DNA of 64,000 nucleotides from JAHECQ01 sp963775125 (GCA_963775125.1 CAVZHQ010000007.1:1054001-1118000), one strand, 5' to 3'; positions 25,853 through 36,631 are shown, counted from the stretch's first letter. Program-made: numbers and translations. The notes: generated from the sequence alone by a model not told the origin.

Positions 25853-26797
25853 TCAGCGCAAGGTGGGAACGACCTCGAAGAGGTACGCGTCGAGCATGTC
25901 GGGGTCGACGGGGGCCCGCAGCGCGATGTTGACGAGGTCCGCTCCGGCGTCGCGGTAGGCGAGGATCTGCTCGGCGGCCTGGTCGGGGGTGCCGAGCAGC
26001 GCGCCATTGCGGACACGATCAGCCATTGCACCCCATTGCTCGGTGAACTCGACGCTGCGCCGAGCCACGTCGGCCGCGTCGGCCCCCAACTCGAACATCA
26101 GGTTCACCGACCGCTCGATCTCGGCCGGGTCGCGTCCCTCGACCTCGCACCAGTGATCGAGCACGCCGTTGAGATGGGCGAACTCGTCGGCGCTGACGTA
26201 GGCCGCGTTCCAACCGTCGGCGTGACGAGCCGCAAGCCGAAGCGTCCGCTTCTCGCCCTTGCCGCCAATCCACAGCGGCAAATGTCCGTTGAAGCCCTTG
26301 GGCACGAGCGACGCATTCGACGCCCGGTAGTGCGTGCCTTCGAAGTCGGTGCGCTCGTTGGTCAGCAGACCCGAAATCATCTGGGTCGCTTCATCCAGCA
26401 TGTCGATCCGGGTACCGACCGAGGGGAAGTCGTAGCCGTAGGCCTGCGCCTCCCACTCGTGCCACCCGGCACCGAGCCCCAGCTCGAAGCGGCCGCCGGA
26501 GAGGTGATCGATGGTCACCGCGGCCCTGGCCAGCAGACCGGGATTGCGGTAGCCGACGTAGAAGACCAGGCACCCGAGTCGGGCGTTGGTGGTGTCGCAC
26601 GCCAGCGCGGCGAGAGCGGCCACCGCCTCGTAGTGGGGGAGGACGCCGCCCTGGTTGGGCGCCTCGTACAGATGATCCCACAGTGAGATCCAATCGAGGC
26701 CAGCGTTGTCCAAGTGGCACCACAATGCGCGCAGCTCGTCCATCTCGAGGTTCTGCTGCCCGACGTGGGCCCCGAGCAAAAGTCGTTCAGTTGTCAT
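25853..26797 (-). CDS. LLM class F420-dependent oxidoreductase
   Basis: 314 aa, one luciferase-like (TIM barrel) domain. Typical segments: GLDWISLWDHLYEAP near residue 35, LACDTTNARLGCLV, ARAAVTIDHLSGGRFELGLGAGWHEWE, and LWIGGKGEKRTLRLAARHADGWN. Enzymes of this class use F420 (or FMN) to reduce or oxidise small molecules; the substrate is unknown. The fbiC gene in the window supports F420. Convergent with glpD, 15 bp apart. Confidence 0.93.
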   Translation of the reverse strand: MTTERLLLGAHVGQQNLEMDELRALWCHLDNAGLDWISLWDHLYEAPNQGGVLPHYEAVAALAALACDTTNARLGCLVFYVGYRNPGLLARAAVTIDHLSGGRFELGLGAGWHEWEAQAYGYDFPSVGTRIDMLDEATQMISGLLTNERTDFEGTHYRASNASLVPKGFNGHLPLWIGGKGEKRTLRLAARHADGWNAAYVSADEFAHLNGVLDHWCEVEGRDPAEIERSVNLMFELGADAADVARRSVEFTEQWGAMADRVRNGALLGTPDQAAEQILAYRDAGADLVNIALRAPVDPDMLDAYLFEVVPTLR

Positions 26798-26953
26798 GCG
26801 CCATCCTTGTGCCGATGCGGTCCATAGGACAAGATGTGCCGGTGGTCACAGGGGCCGACACTGCTGCCCTCCAGCGTTTGTCGGTCGACCAGACCAGCTT
26901 TGCCATGCAGTGTCATGAGAAATTTCGTCATCAGAAGACCAAAGGGGAGCATC

Positions 26954-28851
26954 TTGAGATCGACCACTAGCAGGCTGTTGGCGTTGTTATTCGCCTTCGC
27001 CATGGTTGCCGCTGCATGCGGCGGCAGCGGCAGCGACGAAGCAACGGGCACGACATCGGCCGAGACCGAAGAAGTCGTCGAGGACATCGAGGAGAACGAC
27101 GCAACGGGCGAGGACGCCCGGGACGAGGCCGGCGAGGCTGTTCGGGCGGCGCCTTGGTGTACGGCATCGAGGCCGACTCTGCGAACCCATGGACCCACTA
27201 CGGACCTCGTGCGCCATCAGTTGTCGCATGATCTTCCGCACCATCACCGATTCGCTGTTCGCCACCGATGACACGGGCACGATCCAGCCCTACCTCGTCG
27301 AAACGGTGGAACCGAGCGAGGACCTGACGGTCTGGACGATGACCATTCGTGAAGGCATCAGCTTCCACGACGGCACCCCACTCGATGGAGCCGCCGTCAA
27401 GTACAACATCGACACCTGCCGCTTCAGCCCACTCACCGGTCCGGCGTTCCTCGGTTTGGCCGACGTGACCGCCGATGGCCAAGACCGTCACCATGACCTA
27501 TTCGGCACCCGAGGCACTCGGACCACGCGCCGTCTGCGTGAAGAGGTCTGCGGCATGATGTTCTCGCCGACGTGGATGGCCACGCTTCCCAACAACCCCT
27601 TGAACAACCCGCCGTTCGTCACCGAAGAAGAGCAGGCAGAACTCGATCTCACCGGCGACCCGGCCGCACCGGTCGGCTCCGGAGCCTTCGTGTTCGAGTC
27701 CTACACACCCGGCAACGGCAACAGCTTCAAAGCCGTGCGCAACGAGGACTACTGGCGCGGTGACGGGGCCGAACTCGGTGACCGGGGAAGGTCTGCCCTA
27801 CCTCGACGCGGTCGAGTTGGTCGTAGCGGTCGACATCCAGAGCCGCTCGAACGGTCTCAAGTCGGGCCAGTTCGACATCATCCACACCGCGAACGCCGAC
27901 GAGATCGCAAGTTCCTCGAAGGCGACGCCGACTTCGTCATGTTGGCAGGCGAACGACTTCGGTGAAACCAGCCACATCCTGGTGAACAGCGGCGCACGGG
28001 TGAGAACCCGACGCTGGCCGCAGTCCGCGGCGTCGACTCGCTCGTCATGGACCCCGGTGGCCTCAACGACGCCAACCCGTTCGTGCAACCTCAGCTGCCG
28101 CAAGGCGATGGCCCACGCCATCGACCGCGAGCGAGTCGCCGACGAACGACGGCGCCGGCCTCGAAACCCCGGCCAATGGGCCGTTCCCTCCCGGATCGAT
28201 CGGCTACCTCGAGGACTCGGGCTACCCCGCCTTCGACCTCGAAGCCGCCCAGGCGGAGTTCGAAACCTGCAAGACCGATCACGGAACCGTGCCGGTCGCC
28301 TTCTCGTTCAACACGACCAACGACCCCTTCAACGTCGAGACCAATGAACTGGTCGCGTCGATGTGGCGCGACGCGTTCGGTGACGAGGTCGAAGTATCGA
28401 TCACCCCAATCGAGCAAGGCCAATACATCGGTCTCGCCCTGGTCGGAACGTTCAACCTCCAAGGATGGCGCAACCACGGTGGCGTCGACCCGACCGAGCA
28501 GTGGTACTGGTGGAACTCAGCCACCGCCAGCCCCATCGATCCCGCCATCCCCGAGTTGGCCCTGAACTTCGGTCGCTTCCAGGACATGGAGATGGACGCC
28601 GCCTTCACGACGATCCGCCAGAGCGGTGACCCGGCCGAGCGTCAGGCGGCTACCGAAGAGGTCAACCGCCTGTTCGGCAAGAACGTCTGGAACTTCTGGA
28701 CCACCTGGACCCTGTGGGGCGTCGTCGCCGACACCCGGGTGCAGAACATCGTCAACTGCACCTACCCCGACGGCTCCCCGATCAAGCCAGTCATCCCGGT
28801 AAGCACCACATCACCCAGATCTGGTGTCTCGAAGGCGACTGCGAGGGCTGA
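26954..28851 (+). pseudogene. ABC transporter substrate-binding lipoprotein (SBP_bac_5), many frame changes
   Basis: A TTG at 26954 has AAGGGGAG upstream and gives a lipoprotein signal (LLALLFAFAMVAAAC, lipobox Cys followed by GGSGSDE). The SBP_bac_5 body is then read in several frames: GGALVYGIEADSANPW, CRMIFRTITDSLFATDD, ISFHDGTPLDGAAVKYNID, GSGAFVFESYTPGN, LKSGQFDIIHTA, and from 28289 an open C-terminal half (VAFSFNTTNDPFN to CTYPDGSPIKPV), ending IWCLEGDCEG at 28851. At least six one-base changes, but motifs stay conserved. Part of a dipeptide/nickel-type importer with the four genes downstream; exported and lipid-anchored. Confidence 0.85.
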
Positions 28852-28867
28852 TCGAGCCAGAAAGCGA

Positions 28868-28894
28868 CGGCCGGACGGGAAACCTGACCGGCCG
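28868..28894 (+). terminator. Stem-loop between binding-protein and permease genes
   Basis: CGGCCGG (28868-28874) pairs with CCGGCCG (28888-28894) across a 13-nt loop. There is no T-tract. In ABC operons a hairpin here often lets the binding protein be made in excess over the permease. Confidence 0.4.
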
Positions 28895-28926
28895 GCCGAC
28901 ATGGTTGCCGCCGACGAGAGGTTCTG

Positions 28927-30119
28927 ATGGGAATGCGCAGTCCGAGGGACCCGGCCCGGGATTTGTGCGTCGCTGCCATCGTCATGGTGATCGTGTGGGC
29001 TTGGTTCGCCCGCCCACCGGTCAGTTGGACGATCGCGACTGTTGCTGGTGATCGGGACAACGGCAGCGTTCATCACCAACGGGCGCTACGCATTGCGGCG
29101 CATCTTCGGTGTCTTCCGATGCTGCTCGTCGTGTCGTTCATCGTCTTTCAGTCTCATGGCCAGCTCTGCCCGGTGACCCGGCGATCAACATCTCGGGTCC
29201 CGCGGCGACGCCCGACGCCGTGGCCCAGGTGAACGCCGAGATCGGGCTCGATGAACCGTTCTTCAGTCGCGGTTCGGGAACTGGCTCGGCGACGCGGTCA
29301 TGGGCGACCTCGGGAAGTCGATCCAGATTCGCGAGGACATCGCGGACGGTGTCAGTCGCACGATCGCCGTGTCGCTGCAACTCATGGCGTACGCCATCGA
29401 TTCTGGCGATTGGCATCTCGGTGCCGCTCGGGGTGTACACGGCCTACCGCAACGGCCAGCGCAAGGACCGGGTGATCAACACGATCATGTTGGGCTTCTT
29501 CGCGTTGCCGCCGTTCGTGCTCGCTGTCGCGTTCGTGCTGTTCTTCGCGATCGGTGGCATCACGATCCGTGGTGTCGACGTGGGGTTCAAGATCCTGCCG
29601 GCACGACCTACGTGCCGTTCGGCGAGGACGTCTTCTTGCACTTCAAACATATGCTGTTGCCCTCGCTGTCGCTCGCGCTTGGGCATTTCTGCGGTGTTCA
29701 TGCGACTGCTGCGGTCCGACATGATCGGAACGCTGCGGCTGCCGTTCATCGATCTCGCCCGGTCCAAGGGGGTCTCGCCCCGACGTATTCTGTGGCGTCA
29801 CGCGTTGCGCCCTTCGATGTTCACGCTGCTCACCGTCATGGGCTTCACCGTCGGTGGCCTCATGGGTGGCGCACTGATCATCGAGATCATCTTCGGTCTT
29901 CCCGGATTGGGGTCCTACATGTTCCAGGGAATCGCCGCGCGCGATTTCATCGCCGTGCAGGGCGGAACCATGGTCATCGCCACGCTCTACATCCTGGTGC
30001 TGGTCATGGTCGACTTCTTGTACCTGGCGCTCGATCCCCGCCTCCGCAGCAGTGGCGGATCCGGCCTGGGGGAGGCGACGTCGGCCAAGACGTCGAAGAC
30101 ATCGTCCTGCCGCAGTTGA
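28927..30119 (+). pseudogene. ABC transporter permease, DppB/OppB type, several frame changes
   Basis: Read in at least four frames. After an unusual hydrophobic lead (CVAAIVMVIVWAWFARPP and LLLVIGTTAAFITN) come the normal DppB features: GRYALRRIFGV, MLLVVSFIVF, LPGDPAINISGPAATPDAVAQVNAEIGLD, GVYTAYRNGQRKDRVIN, LRSDMIGTLRLPFIDLARSKGVSPRRI (the EAA-like loop that docks on the ATPase) and a long intact C-terminus ending near 30119. The protein forms half of the membrane pore for peptide or nickel-type uptake. All conserved blocks survive, which favours sequencing indels over decay. Confidence 0.83.
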
Positions 30120-31022
30120 TTCGGGCCAAACGCGATCGGATCTGTCCTTCCGACGCTTTCATTACACGTCAGCGCTGGCACCCGCAAACGCGCGCAAGCT
30201 CGGGTTCATGTTCTGGGCCGCTGTCGGTTTCCTGGTCCTGCTCACGCTCGGCGCGATCTTCGCCGAGATCCTTCCGCTGCGACACCGGATGAGACCAGCG
30301 AGTCGGACCAACGACAACGGACCGAGCCTCTCGCTTCTGGTTCGGCAACGACAACAACGGGCGCGACATCTTCAGCCGCGTGCTCTACGGCGGTCAGGTC
30401 AGTCTGATAACGGCCTCGGTCGGGGCCACGCTTGCCCTGTTGATCGGTGGCATGATCGGACATGGCGCCGGGTACTTCCGGGGCCGGGTCGACATCGATC
30501 ATCACCGGCTTCACCGATGCGACCTTGGTCATCCCGCCACTGATCCTCGCCTTGTCGCTGATGCTGTTCCTCGACCACAACGCGCGAGCGACGGATCCTG
30601 ATCTTGATCGTCGTGTTCGTGTTGCTGTCCATCGCGCCGATTGCCCGGGTCGTGCGGGCTTCGACGCTGGTGTGGTCCGAGCGGGAGTTCGTGTTGGCCG
30701 CCAAGACCATGGGTGCCCGCAATGGCCGCATCATGTTCCGGGAGGTGCTGCCCAACGTCGCCCCGGCCCTCATCAGCTACTCACTGATCATCATGGCCGA
30801 GCCTCATCGTGGTCGAAGGGGCGGTCGCCTTCCTCGGACTGTCCGTTCCTCCGCCTACGCCGACCTGGGGTGACATGATCAACAAGGGCCGGAGCGAACT
30901 CGGCGACCGCTGCCACACATCGCCTTGATCCCTGCGCCGTCATGTTCTTGACCGTGCTGGCCTTGAACTTCATCGGCGACAAGCTCCAGGAACGCTTCGA
31001 ACCTCGCGAGTCGGTGCTCTAA
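30052..31022 (+). pseudogene. ABC transporter permease, DppC/OppC type, several frame changes
   Basis: A plausible start is GTG 30052, overlapping the DppB end. The N-terminal helix ARKLGFMFWAAVGFLVLLTLGAIFAEI, then FGNDNNGRDIFSRVLYGGQVSLI (the DppC signature), IGGMIGHGAGYFRGRVD, the EAA-like loop REFVLAAKTMGARNGRIMFREVLPN and the end LNFIGDKLQERFEPRESVL are found in different frames up to TAA 31020-31022. At least five one-base changes. Second membrane half of the importer; immediately followed by the first ATPase. Confidence 0.83.
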
Positions 31023-32754
31023 ATGGCCGGTAGCGGAAAGCCCACTTGACGCCCAGCGGAGCCGAGACACTCTTTCGGGTCGAAGAACATGGTCGTCGAG
31101 TTCCCGGTCGGCAGACCCGGCGCGTTGTGCACGCCGTCAGCGGCGTTTCGATCGACTTCGTCGAAGGCGAAACACTCGGCCTGGTCGGGGGAGCGGTTGT
31201 GGGAAGTCGACAACCGGCAAAGCGATCATGCAGGTCCCGGCGCCCACACCGCGGTTCGATGACCCTCGACGGCGTCGAGCTGACCACCCTCGACCCCGAG
31301 ACACTGCGCCAAACCCGGCCCATGCTCCAGATGATCTTCCAGGATCCGATCTCGGCGCTGAACCCGCGGCGGACCGTCCGCGACATCATCGCCGAGCCGT
31401 TGATCGTCTGGTGGGAAGAGGAGGAGGGGCGGCCCCGATCACGTCGGTGTGGTTCGAGGCGTGGGGCAAGTTCTTCCAGCAAGTGGCTGGATTCATCGTC
31501 AAGCCCGCGCGCACGTGGCCCGCTGGCCGGGGTGGCGCTGGTGCTGTGGATCATCAGTCGGAGGCGGCCGAGGAGCGCCGCTTCGAAGCCGCTTTGGGCT
31601 GGACCGAGCTTCCCGCCCAGATCATCGGGTTCCCCGTGCTGGCCGTCTCCTTGCCACCGCCGCCATCTTTCGTCCTGGGGCTTTGTGGTTGCTGCTTGGC
31701 CTTCTCCGTGCCGTTCGGCGTGGTGTCAAAGGTTCTCGGCACAGTCTCCGGACCCGTCGGTCTGGCCTGCGCCGGGCTCGCCGCCGCAGTGTGGACGTTC
31801 ATGCGTCTGGCGGACGTGGAACAGCAGCGGAGGTCCGGTCGCTTGGCGAGTGCGCGGGCATTGTGTGCGTCTCGCGTCGGCCACCGTTGTGTGGTTCGTG
31901 GCTTCGCTGACTCGAGCCGACGCGGGCGGGCGCAATCAGGCGTGGCGGCCGCCTTGCGTCGTTGTGTTGCGGTGCAGATGTTCTACATCGCTGGACTCGA
32001 CGGGATCCCCAAGTTGCTCATGCTGCTGGGCGCGGCCACTATCAACTTCGTCTCTTCCGGGTGGTCCGCAGCCAACTCGCACGCGCAGGCCGAGCTTCGG
32101 GCACGGTCCGAGCCCCAGGTACGAGAGATGCTCGAGACCGTCGGCATCGATCCCGACGGAGCGCTCGACCGCAAGCCCTATCGAGTTCTCTGGCGGCCAG
32201 GCCCAGCGCCTCTCGATTGCCCGGGCGCTCATCATGGACCCGAAGGTCATGATCTGCGACGAGCCGGTGTCGGCGCTCGACGTCTCGGTCCAGGCCCAGA
32301 TCCTGAACCTGCTCGAAGACATGAAGCAGCGGTACGGCCTCACCTGGTGTTCATCGCCCACGACTTGGCCGTCGTCAAAAACGTCAGCGACCGGGTGGCC
32401 GTGATGTACCTCGGCAAGATCTGCGAGGTGGCCAACCCCGACACCTTGTACGCCGGCCCGGCTCACCCATACTCACAGCTGCTTTGATCGAAGCGATTCC
32501 CCACCCCGATCCCGACTGGTCGCCGCGCAGGGCACCGCGAATGCGGGTGACCTGCCGTCGCCCATCAATCCTCCCAGTGGCTGCCGGTTCCGTACCCGTT
32601 GTCCCATCGCCCAGGAGCGGTGCGCGGCCGAGGAGACCGACGATGCGCAGGTCGGCACCCGATCAGTTCGTGGCCTGTCATTTCCCGCTCATCGGAGGGG
32701 TCGCCGGCCAGGAACATCCGCGCCACCGCGATCCTCCGGGGTGCGAATTCATGA
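31023..32754 (+). pseudogene. ABC importer ATPase (DppF/OppF type) with a ~230-residue membrane-like insertion, several frame changes
   Basis: Start ATG 31023, directly after DppC. The N-terminal half includes HAVSGVSIDFVEGETLGLVG, a Walker A readable after adding one base at 31190 (GESGCGKST), and the Q-loop block MLQMIFQDPISALNPRRTVRDIIAEPL up to ~31413. The ABC signature FSGGQAQRLSIARALI, Walker B VMICDEPVSALD and H-loop AHDLAVVKN resume at ~32120-32380. Between them lie about 700 bp absent from usual DppF, with hydrophobic stretches such as LAGVALVLWIIS, PAQIIGFPVLAVSL, VGLACAGLAAAVWTF, LASATVVWFVASL and IPKLLMLLGAATINFV. The C-terminal oligopeptide-transport domain (CRFRTRCPIAQERC) follows. 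Confidence 0.78.
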
Positions 32755-33813
32755 GCGAGACCATTCTCGAAGTCGAGAACCTGACGACCGAGTTTGCCAC
32801 GCCCCGCGGCCCGCTCCGAGCCGTCGACAGGGTGTCGTTCAGCCTCGACAAGGGCAAGGCGCTTGGCGTCGTTGGCGAATCGGGCTCAGGAAAGAGCGTG
32901 ACCGCCCGCTCGATCATGCGCCTGCTCCCCGCAGAACAAGTGTTCTCCCACGGCGCGGCCCGCTCAACGGCATCGAGATGATGGCCTTGAGCGACAAGGC
33001 ATTGCGGGACCATGTGGGGGCCCGAGGTCGCGATGGTCTTCCAGGACCCGCTCGGTTCGCTGAACCCGGTCATGACCATCGGCGAGCAGGTCGCCGAAGG
33101 CATGCGGGTCCATCACGGAGCGTCCAAGAAGGACGCTCGGGCCAGGCCCTCGAACTCCTGCGCAGCGTCGGCATTCCCTCCCCGGACAAGCGGCTCGACG
33201 ACTACCCCCACCAGTTATCCGGCGGTATGCGCCAGCGCGTCGTCATCGCCATCGCGCTCGCGTGCGGCCCGAAGCTGCTCATCGCCGACGAACCAACCAC
33301 GGCGCTCGATGTGACCGTGCAGGCCCAGATTCTCGATCTGCTGCAGTCCCAGCAGCGAGAGCGGGACATGCCGCTCATGCTCATCACCCACGACCTCGGC
33401 GTTGTCGCCGGTCGGACCGACGAAGTCATCGTGATGTACGCCGGCCGCATCGTCGAACGGGCCCCGACCAAGGTGCTCTTCCGCCAACATGCAGATGCCG
33501 TACACCGAGGCGCTGTTCCGTTCGATTCCCAAGATCGAGTACCCCAGCCACACCCGGCTGGCCATCATCCCCGGTCGTCCGCCGGACATGGTCAACGCCG
33601 CCGCGAGGGCTGCAAGTTCGCCCCTCGGTGCCGCTACGCGCAACCCGCAGTGCGTCGAGGAAGAGCCCGACCCTGACTCCCGCCATCAGCGAGAACCACA
33701 TCTACCGCTGCTTCTTCCCGGTCGGGAGCACCGAGGCCCAGGTCGCCCTCGACAACAACATCGCCAGCGGCAGGGTCAACGCCGAAACCGGCGAGTTGGT
33801 CGCCACCTTCTGA
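32751..33813 (+). pseudogene. ABC importer ATPase (DppD/OppD type), several frame changes
   Basis: Start ATG 32751 (MSETILEVENL), probably overlapping the previous stop (ATGA). Walker A GESGSGKSV, Q-loop VAMVFQDPLGSLNPVMTIGEQ, signature LSGGMRQRVVIAIAL, Walker B LLIADEPTTALD and H-loop ITHDLGVV are present, then YTEALFRSIPK and the C-terminal CKFAPRCRYAQ cysteine motif of oligopeptide/dipeptide ATPases. About six one-base frame changes divide the gene. It has no insertion of the kind seen in its partner ATPase. Last gene of the importer operon. Confidence 0.83.
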
Positions 33814-33835
33814 CCTCCGAGGCCGTGGCTGCAGG

Positions 33836-34705
33836 TCAGGGGCGTGACAACAGGTCGATCAGGCTCGAGGTGTCCCAGCGGCCGCCGCCACGGGCCTGCA
33901 CCTGGGCGTACCACTGGTCGACCATGGCGGCGAGGGGAAGGCTGGCGCCCAACGTCCGGGCCTGATCGAGGGCGATGCCGAGGTCCTTGCGCATCCAGTC
34001 GACGGCGAACCCGAAGTCGAACTCGCCCTTGGCCATCGTCGATCCCCGGTTCTCCATCTGCCACGAGCCGGCCGCACCCTTGGAGATGACGCCGACGACT
34101 GCGTCGATATCGAGGCCGGCCAGCAAGCCGAGGTGAATGCCTTCGGACAGTCCTTGGAGCACGCCGGCGATGCAGAGCTGGTTGACCATCTTGGTCAACT
34201 GCCCGCTGCCGGCAGGCCCCGAGCGCGTGACCGCCACCGAGTACGCGTCGACGACGGGAGCCACCGCGTCGAACGCGTTGGGCTCGCCGCCACACATGAC
34301 GGTCAGTCGGCCGTTCTGCGCGCCGGCCTGGCCGCCCGACACCGGGGCATCGACGAACCCGACCCCGACCTGAGCGCACCGTTCCTCGAGCTCACGTGCC
34401 AGCCCGGCCGAGGCCGTGGTGTGATCGACCAGGACCGCTCCGCCAACCATCCCGGCCAACACCCCATCGTCGCCGTAGACGACCGACCGAACATCGTCGT
34501 CGTTTCCGACCATGGTGAACACGACGTCGGCGCCCAGCGCGGCCTCTCGAGGGGTTGCGGCCACGTGGCCGCCGTGATCGGCGGCCCAGGTCTCGGCCTT
34601 GGCCCTGGTGCGGTTGAAGACCGTCACCACGTGGCCCGCTGCTTGTAGATGGCCGGCCATGGGATAACCCATGACTCCGAGCCCGATGAAACCGATCGTC
34701 ACCAT
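33836..34705 (-). CDS. NAD(P)-dependent beta-hydroxyacid dehydrogenase (3-hydroxyisobutyrate dehydrogenase family)
   Basis: 289 aa from ATG 34705. N-terminal nucleotide-binding motif GFIGLGVMGYPMAGHL, substrate motif DAPVSGGQAGAQNG, catalytic-lysine helix GQLTKMVNQLC and C-terminal cofactor segment KDLGIALD. The family includes 3-hydroxyisobutyrate, tartronate semialdehyde and related dehydrogenases; sequence alone does not separate them. It is convergent with the ABC operon (22 bp apart), and it diverges from the DUF983 gene with 33 bp between the starts. Confidence 0.93.
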   Translation of the reverse strand: MVTIGFIGLGVMGYPMAGHLQAAGHVVTVFNRTRAKAETWAADHGGHVAATPREAALGADVVFTMVGNDDDVRSVVYGDDGVLAGMVGGAVLVDHTTASAGLARELEERCAQVGVGFVDAPVSGGQAGAQNGRLTVMCGGEPNAFDAVAPVVDAYSVAVTRSGPAGSGQLTKMVNQLCIAGVLQGLSEGIHLGLLAGLDIDAVVGVISKGAAGSWQMENRGSTMAKGEFDFGFAVDWMRKDLGIALDQARTLGASLPLAAMVDQWYAQVQARGGGRWDTSSLIDLLSRP

Positions 34706-34738
34706 GATTTGGACCTCCGAGCGGGCAGGATAGAGCAG

Positions 34739-35239
34739 ATGACCGAACAGCCTGCACCGCATCGCCGCTACCGCGAGGTCGGCCCCGGCACGTGGACCAT
34801 GCTGTGGCGTGGACTCACCAAGGCCTGCCCGGTCTGCGGTCAGCGCGGGTTGTTCCACTGGGAGCGGATGGTCGAGGACTGCCCACGTTGCGGCTTCCAC
34901 TTCGAGCGGATCGAAGGCCACTGGATCGGGGCCGTCGGTGTCAACACCATCGTGAGTTTCGGTCTGCTGATGATCACGATCTTCGTAAGCATCATCGCCA
35001 CCTTCCCGGACTTCCCGGTCACCCGGTTGGTGATCCTCTGCCTCGGGGTATCGATTCTCGTTCCGTTGCTGTTCCATCCGTCCAGCCGGACGCTCTGGAC
35101 CGCCATCGACCTCGGCATGCGTCCGCTGCAACCCGACGAGGCCGACCCCCTGATCGTCCTGAGCCAGACACAAGCCAACCAACAAGCAGCCACCGAACAA
35201 CCAGCCACCGAACAACAGAAGGCCGACCCTGCACCATGA
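34739..35239 (+). CDS. DUF983 family zinc-ribbon membrane protein
   Basis: 166 aa from ATG 34739. The DUF983 pattern CPVCGQRGLFHWERMVEDCPRCGFHFE (in parts: CPVCG, CPRCG) is followed by two transmembrane helices (TIVSFGLLMITIFVSIIA and LVILCLGVSILVPLLF) and then an unusual Gln/Ala/Thr-rich tail (QQAATEQPATEQQ). Function unknown; in other bacteria it sits near cytochrome oxidase assembly genes. It overlaps the mycothione reductase gene by 4 bp (ATGA). Confidence 0.9.
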   Translation: MTEQPAPHRRYREVGPGTWTMLWRGLTKACPVCGQRGLFHWERMVEDCPRCGFHFERIEGHWIGAVGVNTIVSFGLLMITIFVSIIATFPDFPVTRLVILCLGVSILVPLLFHPSSRTLWTAIDLGMRPLQPDEADPLIVLSQTQANQQAATEQPATEQQKADPAP

Positions 35240-36631
35240 CCGAGACGTACGACCTCATCATCGTCGGGAGCGGATCGGGCAACTCGATCCCCGAACACCT
35301 TTCGCATCTGCGTATCGCCCTCATCGAGCGGGGTACCTTCGGCGGAACGTGTCTCAACGTCGGCTGCATTCCGTCGAAGATGTTCGTGCTTCCGGCTGAC
35401 GTCGCGCATCAGGCAGGCCACAGCGCTCATCTGGGCATCGACACCACGTTCAACGGAGCCGACTGGCCCGCCATTCGGGACCGAGTCTTCGGTCGCATCG
35501 ACCCGATCACCGCCGGGGGAGAGCAGTACCGGGCGTCGGGCACGCCGAACGTCACCCTGTTGCGCGGGAACGGCGGCCTTCGACGGCGCCCGCAACGGGA
35601 ACGATCTCGTCATCACGATCGTCGACGGCGCGGACGCAGGGCGGGCGCTCAGTGCCCCCCGATACTTCCTCGCCGCAGGCGCACGACCGACCATTCCCGG
35701 CATCGAGGGTCTCGATTCGGTTCGCTACCACACGTCCGACACGGTCATGCGGCTCGAGCAACTTCCTCGGCGTCTCGGTGTCATCGGCGGCGGATTCATT
35801 GCGGCGGAGATGGGCCATGTCTTCAGCGGACTCGGCTCCGAGGTCCACCTCTTCAACCGATCGGACCGGATGCTCCGGGCCTTCGACGACGAGATCGCCG
35901 AGCGGTTCACCCACGCCTTCGCCCAGCGGGTGCACGCCCACCTCGGATCGCTGCCCTCGCGGGTCGAACAACGCGGCGACGCCATCGTCCTCCACACGTC
36001 CGACGGTGAGGTCGAGGTCGACGAGCTGCTGGTCGCCGTTGGCCGCCAGCCCAACAGCGATCTGCTCGGCGTCACCGCTGCCGGGATCGCCACCCACGCC
36101 GATGGGCGTGTAGCCGTCGACGACACCCAGGCAACTTCGGTTCCCGGGGTCTACGCCGTCGGCGACCTCTCGAACGATTACCAGCTCAAGCACCTGGCCA
36201 ACGCAGAAGCCAAGGTTGCGTTCTGGAATCTGCTCAACCCGGACCGCCCTCGACGAGTCGACTATCGAGCGGTTCCCAGCGCCGTGTTCAGCCATCCTCA
36301 GGTCGCCACCGTCGGCCTGACCGAGCGCCAGGCTCGGGACCAGGGCCGCAGCTTCGTCGTCGGTCGCCGGGACTACGGCGGCACGGCCTACGGCTGGGCC
36401 CTCGAGGACTCGACGTCGTTCGCCAAGGTGCTGGTGGACAGTGCCGACGGTTCGATTCTCGGCGCCCACGTCCTGGGGCCGCAGGCGTCATCGATCATTC
36501 AGCCCCTCATCCAGGCCATGCAGTTCCGACAGCGGGCAGCCGACGTCGCCAACGACGTGTTCTACATCCACCCCGCGCTCACCGAAGTCGTCGAGAATGC
36601 CCTGCTCGACGCGGTCGAACAACTGGCCTGA
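35236..36631 (+). CDS. mtr: Mycothione reductase, one frame change near 35575
   Basis: About 465 aa when joined. FAD motif YDLIIVGSGSGNSIPE and redox disulfide FGGTCLNVGCIPSKMFV are close to known Mtr (the GSGSGNS and IPSK forms separate it from lipoamide dehydrogenase). NAD(P)H-binding GVIGGGFIAAEMGHVF, VYAVGD and the interface YIHPALTEVVENAL complete it. One extra G in AACGGCGGCCTTC breaks the frame in the middle. The enzyme reduces oxidised mycothiol, the main low-molecular-weight thiol of actinobacteria, and so supports the taxonomic reading. Confidence 0.88.

Noticed and set aside
35236..36631. Dihydrolipoamide dehydrogenase
   Set aside because: The GSGSGNS start and CLNVGCIPSKMFV with following residues fit mycothione reductase better; no 2-oxoacid dehydrogenase genes nearby.
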